NCBI RefSeq assembly: GCF_022539665.2
Contig: NW_026712551.1
Coordinates: 1-25,000 of the forward strand
Direction: 5' to 3'
DNA: 25,000 bases
From: Daphnia carinata
Lineage: Eukaryota; Arthropoda; Branchiopoda; Diplostraca; Daphniidae
Shown here piece by piece: positions 10,705-19,527 of this stretch. Numbering within the stretch: the first letter of the stretch is position 1; every line of letters begins with the position of its first letter. The position numbers and the translations under genes are program-made. The notes beneath the pieces are model-generated. The model had not been told where the DNA came from. It saw only the letters and a list, made by a program, of their open reading frames with translations, and searched no databases.

Positions 10705-10948
10705 TTCCGCTAAGGTGGAGAAGAATAGAGTGTTAGTGGAGATTGGTCAACCACGTCCACGTGCTCTACGTACTGCAACGTGGGGCACTTCACGCTGGCT
10801 AACTGCTTCGACTTGGGGCTCTACACGATGGATGACAAATGTGGAGAGTAGCCAACCTCATCCACGGGAAAAAATCCTTCTTTGCTGCTGTTGTTGGTGA
10901 CCTTAATAGTGCTCCGCTAAAGCGGAGAAGAATAGAGAGTTAGTGGAG
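10705..10948. repeat. Pair of 37-bp direct repeats, 207 bp apart
   Basis: The block TCCGCTAA...GGAGAAGAATAGAG.GTTAGTGGAG occurs at 10705-10741 and 10912-10948 with four mismatches. The second copy contains a perfect CCGCT-AA-AGCGG inverted repeat; the first is imperfect. The intervening sequence has several CACGT-type words. The function is unknown. Confidence 0.7.
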
Positions 10949-11360
10949 GATATAAATATCCTCCAATAAGGGAGAGAGAAAACAAAGAAAAAAGAGGAAA
11001 AGCCCCCAAAAACCGTAAAGCAACAAAGATGACCGCTACACGCGGCGAGGCGAAGCAATGTATTTGAAAAGAGAAAATTGGAAGAAAGAGAAAATTTTTT
11101 TTTTTTTTTTTTTTTTTGAGGTGGAGTTACCAATGGCCGCCGACCACGCGACCGAAATTGCAAATTGGGAGAAAAAAAAAAAAATTTTCTCCAACTTAAC
11201 CCTAATCTTACTTGAAGTAGATGGAAAGGGAGATGGAAAAAAAAAGAAAAAAAAAAAGGCAAACGTTTCTCAAAAGGAGAAAGAGAAAAATTTTACCAAA
11301 AGGTTCAAATCTGAAAAAAGTACGACCAAATTGGCCGCCGACCACGTGTTTGCCCTAACA

Positions 11361-11387
11361 GGGAGGGAGGGGTGAGGAGGGGTGGGG
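11361..11387 (+). other. G-rich run with quadruplex potential
   Basis: The plus strand has five G tracts of three or four (11361-11363, 11365-11367, 11369-11372, 11379-11382, 11384-11387) separated by short loops, which fits the usual G-quadruplex pattern. It lies on the strand opposite to the BEL transcript, about 100 bp from the primer-binding site. Confidence 0.55.
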
Positions 11388-11484
11388 ACTAGGGACTAAA
11401 AGGGGTAAGCCCAGAAAAACTCCCCCACAGTACACAACAAGTAAATACTTAAAGTAAGAAGTTAACTTAAATTAAGAAAGAAAT

Positions 11485-11498
11485 AGTTCGAAGGACCA
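11485..11498 (-). promoter_or_regulatory. BEL/Pao primer-binding site, tRNA-Tyr type
   Basis: On the minus strand the sequence directly after the 5' LTR is TGGTCCTTCGAAC. TGG pairs with the CCA end of a tRNA, and the next bases complement the acceptor 3' strand of tRNA-Tyr (TCGAAGGA-CCA, known from animals) over 11 bases. There is no gap between the LTR and this site. Confidence 0.75.
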
Positions 11499-11693
11499 TG
11501 AAGGGAATAAGTCAGCCCGTGTTCTGACTTTTACCTTTAACAAATTGAAGTTGAAGAATTGAAACACACGGGAGGCACTGGTGATACTCGTTGTTAACTG
11601 TAGGAGATGTATTTCGCGACTGACTGCCCCTTGCCCTCTCTTGCGAGACGGCCAATAGGCCTAGGGCGGGGCTTACATACAAGAAAATGTACA
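11499..11693 (-). repeat. BEL/Pao 5' LTR
   Basis: The second copy of the 195-bp repeat, identical by eye to 3391-3585. It has the same TG...CA ends on the minus strand and the primer site abuts its inner end. I see no clear TATA box or AATAAA in it. Confidence 0.93.
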
Positions 11694-11895
11694 ATTGTAA
11701 CGAATCGTCTAGCGAAGCCCCTTCTTTCCTCCTTTCTCCAAATAGACTAGAATCGTATACCTGTAGCCCCTTGTGACTCAGAACTTTCACTTACTAACCT
11801 AGTTTTTAAAAGTCCCTTAGAAATATAATTAAAAAAACGAAGACATGTCCCGGCACGTCGGCTAAAAATAGATTTATTTCAGTTCGTCTGAGATT

Positions 11896-12016
11896 GCCCG
11901 AAATGGCCTAAAGTCGCCCGAGCGATTTTTAGCTATCGTCCAAATTCGTTCGATACCGCCCGAATTTGCCCGCCTATGCCTCGCCATTGCGCCCAAAATC
12001 GCCCGATACCGCCCGA
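11896..12016 (+). repeat. Cluster of five GCCCGA words in the LTR
   Basis: GCCCGA occurs at 11896, 11916, 11958, 12001 and 12011, with related GCCCGC at 11968 and GCGCCC nearby, all within 121 bp just upstream of the TATA box. The same cluster is present in the 3' LTR. The position in U3 suggests a binding-site cluster for a host transcription factor, but the factor is unknown. Confidence 0.6.
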
Positions 12017-12073
12017 TATTGCCGCCTATCCTTCAACACTGTGCCGTATGGTTCTCACAGTCGATGGAAAACA

Positions 12074-12080
12074 TATAAAA
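12074..12080 (+). promoter_or_regulatory. LTR TATA box
   Basis: TATAAAA at 12074-12080 lies in the LTR. Transcription would be expected to start about 25-30 bases downstream, in the CACAATAGTTAGTCG stretch near 12098-12108. This divides the LTR into a U3 of about 400 bp and R-U5 of about 340 bp. An identical box lies in the 3' LTR near 23780. Confidence 0.65.
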
Positions 12081-12445
12081 AGCCATCGGCAACTCACAAT
12101 AGTTAGTCGTCCCTTGAGAGAGCTATCTCGTGTGTACCTCAGCCTTCTTCCGAGCCGCTACCTCATCCTCAGAAACTGAAGCGTAAGTTCCCTTCTTAGC
12201 AATATTCTCTACTTGTCTTAGTTGCCCCTTAGTAGTGTATGCCCAAGTAACGGTCACGTAATTGTAGGCCTTCGCCTCTTCCGTGCTGATTTAATTGATT
12301 ATTTGCGGTATATAATACACGTTTATTCTTTCATACACGTATTGTTTTACGCTTATTTATACACGACATTGTGAGTAACAGCGCCGCACTTAGTTATTTT
12401 TCCGTATTGGAGGCAACATGACAACGTCGTGTTCCCCTTTACATC

Positions 12446-12457
12446 TGGTGGCAGCGG
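12446..12457 (+). promoter_or_regulatory. Gypsy primer-binding site, tRNA-Leu type
   Basis: TGGTGGCAGCGG starts two bases after the LTR. It is complementary to the 3' end of the tRNA-Leu family that ends CCGCTGCCA-CCA over 12 bases. Only about 20 bases separate it from the gag ATG. Confidence 0.75.
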
Positions 12458-12475
12458 GTTTTGAACTCACTGACA

Positions 12476-15400
12476 ATGTCGTTGTATACAGGTGCTAAGC
12501 CTAAGACAAAACGTACATTTTTCCAAAAAACTAGCAAATCTGATAACATTTTTACGACAGTTTTTGATAACCCAAATTCCGCAACTGAATTAACTCAGTC
12601 TGAGACTTATATGACCTTTAACCCCTTACCCTTCCGAAAGAGATCTACCCGTTCTACACTCAATTACGTACCTTTGAGTCAAGTAGATAACCCCGAAGCT
12701 ATTATACGTTCCAAGAAGATACGTATCCAAGAAACCAATAAAACAAACCTATCCCTGGTAGATAAAATTGCTAATTTCTTTTCACCAAAGAAATCGACAA
12801 AACAGTCTAACTTAACAATAAGCTGTGAAATTCCACACGGAGAGTATACCAAAATAGAAACCATAGCTACCGAACTAAGCCCTATTGCCCCGGCGACACA
12901 GACCGCCTGTATTCCTGAATCACGTAGTGTAAGCGAAACCTCAAACATCCGTCTAGCAACTGACGAAGCAGGCCAAACACAAAGCAACGTCCCGACAAAC
13001 AACTCGGTTCTAGAAGAAACTATCACCGATCAACAAGTCAAGAAGATCAGCATAGGGAACAACGAAACTATCATACCCCACCTCGATTTAGTAGACAAAC
13101 ACACGGACGAAACTGTCAGCGGAAGCCTAGAAGCCAACAAAAATCCTAACACTCCATATCCCTCTCCTACCGCTTCCGATTCATTCTTCGAGTTGGTCGA
13201 TCGCCTCTCAGGTCACCTCCACATTGCACCACCAAATACCACCACATCACCGGCAAATATCCCATCACACCCGCTCAACTCCACGTTAGAAGTCATTAAC
13301 AATCCTATACCTTTTGTACCTTACGTCGGTATCGAAGGCATCCTTGCAGCGCTAGGCCAACACAGCAACGCTATCGGCCTAGAGGAAGAGGGCACCGACA
13401 TAATCGAGTTTCCACTCAAAGCCGAACCAACGCATGGAAAAGTGGATAATCACCACCAGCATCGTGACACTACACAATCAATACGCCCATATACTTCGGC
13501 AGGAATTACAACGTATACGGCCGGCATACCCGCAAGCCAGTGCAATAATCAGCTATATCACAACGATACTAGAGGACATTCCGTCCGAACAACAAATCCA
13601 CTCACTTCGACAAGCCATTCAGCGCGCATACCTGGGGATTTGCGATCAACACTCCCATTTTCCACTTCCACCTCACTTTTCCGACCTATTGCGCAAATTA
13701 ACCAAACTCGTAGGGAGAACGAAACTCGCGGAAGCCCAAAAAGCCACACAACAGCAAGCGAACGATCTGATAGCCCTTTTGTGTGCATTTGTGACCGCTG
13801 CCTTAACCGAAATCAAATCAATCATCGAATTCATCAAAGTAACGGGCCAATTCGTGCAAACAGCGCAGACATACACAAACGTGCTCCGGAAGCAAGCCAA
13901 CCCCAAGCACGCGACACGCCAAGGAACCCACTCTCTCATACGGCCACTCGAAACCCTTGCAGCGACTCTGAACACCAAGCATCAGATAGCAATCACGCTA
14001 ATTTGTACCAGAATCAGACAATTGATCAACCCCTTGTTAAACCTCAGCCGCGTCACAGTTCTCCCACCGCCAGTGAAGGCCAAAATCCAATTCCTCGGAA
14101 TCCAAATACAAACCGTCCAGTTTATTGCCCGCCACAAGAAATACAAAACTCTTACACTATCGGGATTGATACTAACCGAGCTCAGCCTCTAAACCAAAAC
14201 GACACACACACATTGTACCCAAAGGGAGCGGACTATCAGACAGCCGAAGAACAAACAAACGCCTGGGGATACCTCGGTGACCACTCACCCACCAAGAGGA
14301 CTACAGACCAAGAGCAGTTATTCAAGGAAACAAAGGCCCACAATCACAGTGCCCAGAACAACCAAGAAATGGCATCACCATCACATACTTACCGTAAAAC
14401 CGAACAACGAAAAGGCAGGGAAGCCATCACCATGCTGAATCAACTACAAAATTTTTCGGGAAGTCCCGCCGTTCGCTTCGACCGCTGGATCAAACTTTTC
14501 GACAACGTCGTGGATATGTCCAACTGGGACAATTCCGAAATAATCAGCTTGCTGTCAACTAAAATGTCAGGCGAAGCTTACGACTTACTGCAGAATATCT
14601 TGGAATCCAGCGATACTTACGAGTACGAAGACATCAAAAAACTCTTCCAAGAAAATTACCACGGTTCCGAAGACATCGACTTTTACCAAAGCCAGTTCGA
14701 CGAAATTCAGCGGAAACCAAAAGAAAATATTTTAAACTACGCCTATAGATTAAAAACCCTCTATAAACGAGCTTATCCCTCTAATTGTCAAGAAACGCCA
14801 GAAGAACAAACAACTCAATTAAGACTACTTCGGCAAAAATTTCTACAAGGGCTCGAACCTGAACTACAAAACATTGTAAGACACAAAATGGTGTCTAGCT
14901 TCGAAGAATTGGTGTCTATCACACAGAAATACGCCAAGCGCGTCCAGTCGGACACAATAGAAAAAGACAAACGAATATTTGTCAACGCAGTAACCAGTAC
15001 ACAAAATGATACAGCGATACTACAAGCAATCGAAAAACAAAGTGACCACATTAACTCTATCGCCTCTACCCTGAAGATAGCCACCACGGAGCCCACTCGG
15101 CAAGAAACTAACACATCTCCTGATTTAAACAACAAAATCGATCGCCTAACGGATATCATCACAAATCTCGGCAACCTCATGCGAACAAACTTCCGCCAAG
15201 AGAATGGAACCCGCCAACCAATAAGAAGCAACTCCAATTATTTCCCAAACCAATCAAAGCAAGTCAGTTTCCCTAACCCCGCCCCGCGCAACACTTTCAC
15301 TCGCCAAAACCAAACAAACGGATTCCGCCAGCCATTCACAAACGCCTTCGGCCAAGGCGACGAAAATATCTCAGGTCAGCAACCTCCCCAACAAAACAGG

Positions 15401-15616
15401 CCAATGCAAAACGCCGTAGGGTGCTCCAACTGCGGTCTCACTAACCATAGCATCGAATCTTGCTTCCGCTATCTAAAACGGCAGACAGCACCAGGCACGC
15501 CACCTACCTGTTATGTTTGCCAACAATTGGGCCATATAGCAAAGTTTTGTCCCAATAAGAGAAACTTAATAAGATCCAACGAAACTAATGACTCTATGAA
15601 TCAGGGAAACGAATAA
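12476..15616 (+). CDS. gag: Gag polyprotein, unusually long
   Basis: I take the ATG at 12476 (MSLYTGAKPK); the frame is also open upstream but only with TTG and CTG codons. The product is about 1046 aa, roughly twice the usual gypsy Gag. Residues 1 to about 640 are polar and low-complexity, rich in Thr, Asn, Ser, Pro and His, and probably disordered. The capsid-like core follows (about 655-840: AVRFDRWIKLFD, LSTKMSGEAYDLL, IKKLFQENY and FDEIQRKPKENILNYAYRL, as in retrotransposon Gag). Two CCHC zinc knuckles lie near the end: CSNCGLTNHSIESC at about residue 983 and CYVCQQLGHIAKFC at about 1012. It would form the particle and bind the RNA. It ends in TAA at 15614-15616, right after a slippery heptamer. 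Another long ORF overlaps it at 13434-14192. Confidence 0.93.
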   Translation: MSLYTGAKPKTKRTFFQKTSKSDNIFTTVFDNPNSATELTQSETYMTFNPLPFRKRSTRSTLNYVPLSQVDNPEAIIRSKKIRIQETNKTNLSLVDKIANFFSPKKSTKQSNLTISCEIPHGEYTKIETIATELSPIAPATQTACIPESRSVSETSNIRLATDEAGQTQSNVPTNNSVLEETITDQQVKKISIGNNETIIPHLDLVDKHTDETVSGSLEANKNPNTPYPSPTASDSFFELVDRLSGHLHIAPPNTTTSPANIPSHPLNSTLEVINNPIPFVPYVGIEGILAALGQHSNAIGLEEEGTDIIEFPLKAEPTHGKVDNHHQHRDTTQSIRPYTSAGITTYTAGIPASQCNNQLYHNDTRGHSVRTTNPLTSTSHSARIPGDLRSTLPFSTSTSLFRPIAQINQTRRENETRGSPKSHTTASERSDSPFVCICDRCLNRNQINHRIHQSNGPIRANSADIHKRAPEASQPQARDTPRNPLSHTATRNPCSDSEHQASDSNHANLYQNQTIDQPLVKPQPRHSSPTASEGQNPIPRNPNTNRPVYCPPQEIQNSYTIGIDTNRAQPLNQNDTHTLYPKGADYQTAEEQTNAWGYLGDHSPTKRTTDQEQLFKETKAHNHSAQNNQEMASPSHTYRKTEQRKGREAITMLNQLQNFSGSPAVRFDRWIKLFDNVVDMSNWDNSEIISLLSTKMSGEAYDLLQNILESSDTYEYEDIKKLFQENYHGSEDIDFYQSQFDEIQRKPKENILNYAYRLKTLYKRAYPSNCQETPEEQTTQLRLLRQKFLQGLEPELQNIVRHKMVSSFEELVSITQKYAKRVQSDTIEKDKRIFVNAVTSTQNDTAILQAIEKQSDHINSIASTLKIATTEPTRQETNTSPDLNNKIDRLTDIITNLGNLMRTNFRQENGTRQPIRSNSNYFPNQSKQVSFPNPAPRNTFTRQNQTNGFRQPFTNAFGQGDENISGQQPPQQNRPMQNAVGCSNCGLTNHSIESCFRYLKRQTAPGTPPTCYVCQQLGHIAKFCPNKRNLIRSNETNDSMNQGNE
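13434..14192 (+). CDS. Candidate overprinted gene inside gag, 252 aa
   Basis: An ATG-started ORF in the +1 frame relative to gag. The frame opens at 13404 after a TAA, and the first ATG comes ten codons later. The protein has alternating hydrophobic and charged residues that suggest several amphipathic helices (for example ALTEIKSIIEFIKVTGQFV and LRKLTKLVGRTKLAEAQKA). Its codon use (ATC, GCC, CTC, CAA) looks like that of the other genes here. In the same DNA the gag frame reads as Thr/Asn/His/Ser/Pro-rich low-complexity sequence. I recognise no family. The start context is weak at -3 (C) but has G at +4, and translation would need leaky scanning, a spliced RNA or frameshifting. It could still be a chance ORF, but the length and character argue against that. 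Confidence 0.55.
   Translation: MEKWIITTSIVTLHNQYAHILRQELQRIRPAYPQASAIISYITTILEDIPSEQQIHSLRQAIQRAYLGICDQHSHFPLPPHFSDLLRKLTKLVGRTKLAEAQKATQQQANDLIALLCAFVTAALTEIKSIIEFIKVTGQFVQTAQTYTNVLRKQANPKHATRQGTHSLIRPLETLAATLNTKHQIAITLICTRIRQLINPLLNLSRVTVLPPPVKAKIQFLGIQIQTVQFIARHKKYKTLTLSGLILTELSL
15604..15610 (+). promoter_or_regulatory. -1 ribosomal frameshift site (GGGAAAC) between gag and pol
   Basis: The heptamer GGGAAAC is in the required phase, G GGA AAC with respect to gag codons, and lies one sense codon before the gag TAA. The pol frame is -1 relative to gag. It is closed by a TGA at 15589-15591 and open afterwards, so the shift must happen in a window of about 25 bases that contains this heptamer. 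The sequence downstream is GC-rich with possible pairing (GGGG near 15632 with CCCC near 15660). The same heptamer is used at the gag-pro junction of simian type D retroviruses. Confidence 0.85.
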
Positions 15617-18600
15617 GGGCCGGCCATAGAGTGGGGTCGACGGAGAATAGGTCAGTAAGCCCCGAAATGTTACCATCAGTCGCAAAAATTACAGCATTCA
15701 GTAAATCAGCAGCCCCACGACTTTCGATAGAAATTCATGATATTCCGTTCAAAGCATTGTTCGATACTGGCGCGGCCAGAAGCCTATTACATATAGATAT
15801 TTTTAATCAAATGGCGTTGGAACATCAACTAAGTTGCTCTGAGTCCGACGTAGAGTTATACGATGTGCACAATAAGAAATTGTTCACGTTAGGGTTAGTT
15901 TCCCTACCCATGGTTTACGGCGCCAATATACTAGAACAAGAATTTATCGTCACGAACGGTATATCTGAAGCATGTATATTGGGTTTGGACGCCGCAGACA
16001 AACACGAGTTTATTTTTGATGGCCGCTCTAAAACTATATTTCTTGCCCGTGACGGACCAGGAAGTAATCAAAAAATCAAGCAGGAAAGGTTATTGCCAGA
16101 AAACCAAGAGCCGACAGTTAAAATAGCAATGACCTTAGTCAAGAGGGTTCTAATTGCCCCCAGATCTTCGCAAGTTGTAGAGGCCACATTTAAGGAAAAT
16201 GGTGATAACATGGACACCAATACTCTATTCTTGTTTTCCCAGGGTATGGATTTACCCGAGGGAATATTTATAGGCAATTTTATCAACGCTAGAAAAGATA
16301 ACGGAAAATATCAGATCGTCGTGGAAAATAAATCTAATAGGGCACATACTCTGCCGAGAGATAGTTCCTTAGGAGAAGTAGAATTCTCTTGTCAACTGAT
16401 AGGCAAAGTTTCATCAGGTCAAGAGTCTGCTTCCCTGGTGAATTCTCAGGACGAAGAGTGCGTACCCGAACCAGATGTAGACCCCCAATATAAAAAACCC
16501 TTGGCGGCACTTCTCAAAGAATTTACCGACTTATTCGCGACAAAAGACTCTGGGCTAGGAAGTACTGGTTTAATCACACATTTCATCGACACAGAGGGAA
16601 AAGGGCCTATTCGACTTCGACCTTACCGCACAGGCCAAGGCCAAAAAGAGGAATTAGAGAGACAGATAAAAGAAATGTTGCAAGCAAACGTAATAAGGCA
16701 TTCCACATCCCCATGGGCAGCACCAGTAATTTTGGTAGTTAAGAAAACAGGAGAGATGCGTTTTTGCATCGACTATAGGAAACTAAATAATTTAACAAAA
16801 AAAGACTCTTATCCACTTCCGAGAATTGATAGCACTCTAGACCGTCTATACGGAAAGAAGTTTTTCACAACTTTGGACTTGGCTTCAGGCTATTGGCAGA
16901 TCGAGCTAGAAGAATCATCTAAAGAAAAAACTGCCTTTATCGTTGAAAATAATCTCTACGAATTCATTAGAATGCCCTTTGGATTGTGTAATGCGCCGGC
17001 TACCTTCCAACGATTAATGAACCATATACTTCGAGATGTAGCAGGACAAAAAGCCCTAGTATATTTGGATGACGTAATTATTTTTTCCGACTCCTTCGAA
17101 AGTCATCTAAGCGACATTCGAGAAGTCTTTTCTTTAATTAAAAACGCGGGACTAAAATTAAAACTCAAGAAATGTCAATTTATGAAGCAATCAGTAAATT
17201 ACCTTGGGCACATCATTTCTACCGATGGCATCGGTCCTGACCCAGATAAAATAGACAAAATCGCCAACTATAAAACTCCAACTTCAGCAGAAGAAGTGCG
17301 ATCGTTTTTAGGCCTAGCAGGATATTACCGACGTTTCATTGAAAATTTCGGGGCAACTGCCCAACCATTGACCGCAAAAACTCATAAAAATGCACTAAAC
17401 AAGCCCTTCGTTTGGACTGATGACGACCAAACAGCTTTCGAAAAACTCCGCACATGTTTAATCACTCCCCCACTATTAGCCTACCCTAACTTTGATCTCG
17501 AATTTTTATTATTCACCGATGCCTGCGATTACGGTATTGGCTCGGTCCTCTCACAGATACAGAACGGTGTAGAGAAACCCATAGCATACGCAAGTCGGCA
17601 ACTAAAACCGGCCGAACAAAAATACGCCACAGTAGAAAAAGAGGCATTAGCCGTTGTATTCTCTATCAAACATTTCCGACACTACTTACTAGATAAGCCA
17701 TTTACAGTGATTAGCGATCACCGCCCCCTCCAATGGTTAGAAGAACAAAAAGACAACAACGGCAGATTAGGCCGTTGGGCTATCTTATTAGCCGGTACCA
17801 ATTACAAAATTAAGTACCGACCAGGCCGGGTGCACCAAAACGCCGATTGCCTGTCACGCCTTCGCGTCGCCCACATCCATGAGAATAACGTAGAAATAGA
17901 TATCATAGCTAGCCAAACAGAAGATCCACTATGTCAAGCAATAAAGAAATATCTAGATGAAGGAGTTCTTTCAGAAGAGGACGAAAAAAATATGCCAATT
18001 TGGGCAAAGGAAATTAGCTTTTACCAAGTTACAAGTGGTGTGCTGTACAGAATCGAAACACCGACGGCAAAAAGCAAGCGAAATATTTTAAACCCCCAAG
18101 TTATTCTGCCCCTTACCTTACGACGTGTAGTATTAAAACAAATGCATGACGAACCTATGTCAGGTCATCTTGCCTTCCTTAGAACCTATCTAAAAGTTAA
18201 AAATAATTACTATTGGCCCACGATGAGAAAAGATATAAAGGAATACTGCTCTGCTTGTGAAATTTGCATCGCCAATACTAACTCCAACCTCAGAGCCTTC
18301 CTCTTTCCACATGAACTAGCTAAGTTCCCATTTCAGATTATAGGAATAGATTTTTTAGGCCCCATCCAACCAATATCCCCTAATGGGAATAACTGTATTT
18401 GCGTAATCACCGATTACTTCACAAAGTACGTAATTGCTGTCGCCCTACCCGATCAAACCGCCCGTACCACGGCCGAATGTGTATATAAAAATGTGGTATT
18501 GACCCATGGGGCCCCACTAGCTATCGTCTCAGATAGGGGACCGAATTTTACCTCCGGTCTCTTCAAATATTTTTGCAAAAAACTTAACATCGAACAAAGA

Positions 18601-19527
18601 TTCACTACGGCTTATAACCCGGCAAGCAATGGGGAAACGGAAAGATTTAACCGAACCCTCACGACTATGTTAAGAAAAGAACTCGTAGACGGGCAACATC
18701 ATAATTGGGAAGATGTATTGGGAGAAATCTGTTTTGCATACCGAGCATCCGTTCACTCCTCCACCAACGAGTCACCTTACTACATGATGCACGGTAGGGA
18801 TTGTAACATGCCCATAAACAAAATTCTGGGAGCAGTTCCCGAAGCCGTACCGTCATCGGGTGGCTACGTTGACACGCTATTAGAAAGACTAAGATACAGT
18901 TTCCAGCGAGCACGGGAAGAAAACGAGAAAGCCAGAGAACGCCAAAAAGAACAATACAACAAAAGGGCAAAAACATTCGATTACAAACCGGGAGATAGAG
19001 TCTTGTTAGATGTCCGTGTTGTGCAAAAGGGAGACAACAGGAAGTTTACATCGAAATTTCGAGGCCCTTATCGCATCGTTAAAGTGTACTCAAATCGCAC
19101 GGTGGACATAGCAGACAATTCATACAACTGCCAGCTAGTGCACAGTAACCGGCTTAAACCTCTGTACGAGACTATGTTATGGACGGACGAACCCATGCCA
19201 GACGTCGAGTCTTCGGTCGAACCAAATGACAGATTCCGGAAGCACATCGCTACTCAAACTCGTGTAGAGGAACAATCCGATAGTGAAAGCGACTCCGACC
19301 AGAATATAGTGGAACAAAGTGATGTTATGGACGATATCGAGCTTGAAAATATTGCGTCCCAGGGTGTGGTTACATTGGAACCAACAAGTGCAACCGTGCC
19401 AACCCCAGAAGACATTGCCCCCGAACACGTGTGCAATACTCCTATTGAAAATCCGGATGAAAACCTCCCACGGTTGCGTGCCAGGTCAACGATCAGGCCA
19501 AGGACACGTCTTATAGCGGAAATTTAA
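15611..19527 (+). CDS. pol: Pol polyprotein: protease, RT, RNase H, integrase
   Basis: Made as a Gag-Pol fusion by -1 frameshifting; there is no need for its own start, and the GTG at 15631 is not a plausible one. The aspartic protease has D-T-G at 15763. RT has the YLDD box at 17062-17073 and the MPFGLCNAPATFQRLM motif upstream. RNase H has FTDACDYGIGSVL (about 17515) and SDHRPLQWL. The integrase has the H-x6-H-x26-C-x2-C zinc finger (18145, 18166, 18247, 18256) and the D, D, E triad at 18349, 18532 and 18640, with exactly 35 residues between the last two. A GPY/F-type module (KFRGPYRIVKVY) follows at about 19045-19090, then an acidic tail of about 130 residues. No stop or frameshift is seen, and all catalytic residues are present. 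Confidence 0.96.

Larger units (their letters stand above)
9796..11484 (-). other. Long untranslated leader of the BEL/Pao element
   Basis: About 1.7 kb lies between the primer-binding site and gag with no convincing coding frame. It holds the tandem array at about 10182-10612, a 37-bp duplicated block at 10705 and 10912, several A and T runs (for example T20 at about 11098-11117), a duplicated GGCCGCCGACCACG block (about 11134 and 11332), and a G-rich run at 11361-11387. Leaders of this size are long for BEL elements, which makes a regulatory role plausible. Confidence 0.6.
3391..11693 (-). mobile_element. BEL/Pao LTR retrotransposon, structurally complete but coding-defective
   Basis: An 8.3-kb element on the minus strand bounded by two direct repeats (3391-3585 and 11499-11693) that appear identical. 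A primer-binding site abuts the inner edge of the 5' LTR at 11498. One long gag-protease-RT-RNaseH-integrase coding region (9753 to 3597) has the BEL/Pao domain order and motifs: Gag with three zinc knuckles, a retropepsin-like D-D/S-G region, the RT-RNaseH 'DAS.AAYGAV' motif and an integrase ending 12 bases before the 3' LTR. The frame is interrupted by nonsense codons at 9157, 7128 and 6090 and by a frameshift near 7680. No matching target-site duplication is visible: the left flank ends AACAT and the right flank begins ATTGT. The gypsy LTR starts only two bases past the right end. Confidence 0.92.
11696..12443 (+). repeat. Gypsy 5' LTR
   Basis: A 748-bp LTR with TGTAA...TTACA ends. Against the 3' copy I count about four differences: two within 11811-11830, one near 12030, and a one-base indel near 12243. 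It contains a GCCCGA-rich block, a TATA box at 12074, and downstream a strong splice-donor-like GTAAGT at 12183. Confidence 0.96.

Noticed and set aside
10715-10900. 61-codon ORF in the BEL leader
   Set aside because: It is short, lies on the strand opposite to the element's transcript and is full of short repeats. There is no sign of coding.
11976-12179. 67-codon ORF in both gypsy LTRs
   Set aside because: It begins upstream of the TATA box at 12074, so its ATG would not be in the LTR transcript. Its repetition in the 3' LTR only reflects LTR duplication.
12461-12475. TTG start for gag five codons upstream
   Set aside because: A eukaryotic mRNA would use the ATG at 12476, and the upstream codons run into the primer-site region.
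15631-15633. GTG as an independent pol start
   Set aside because: The frameshift heptamer explains pol expression and GTG initiation is not expected here.
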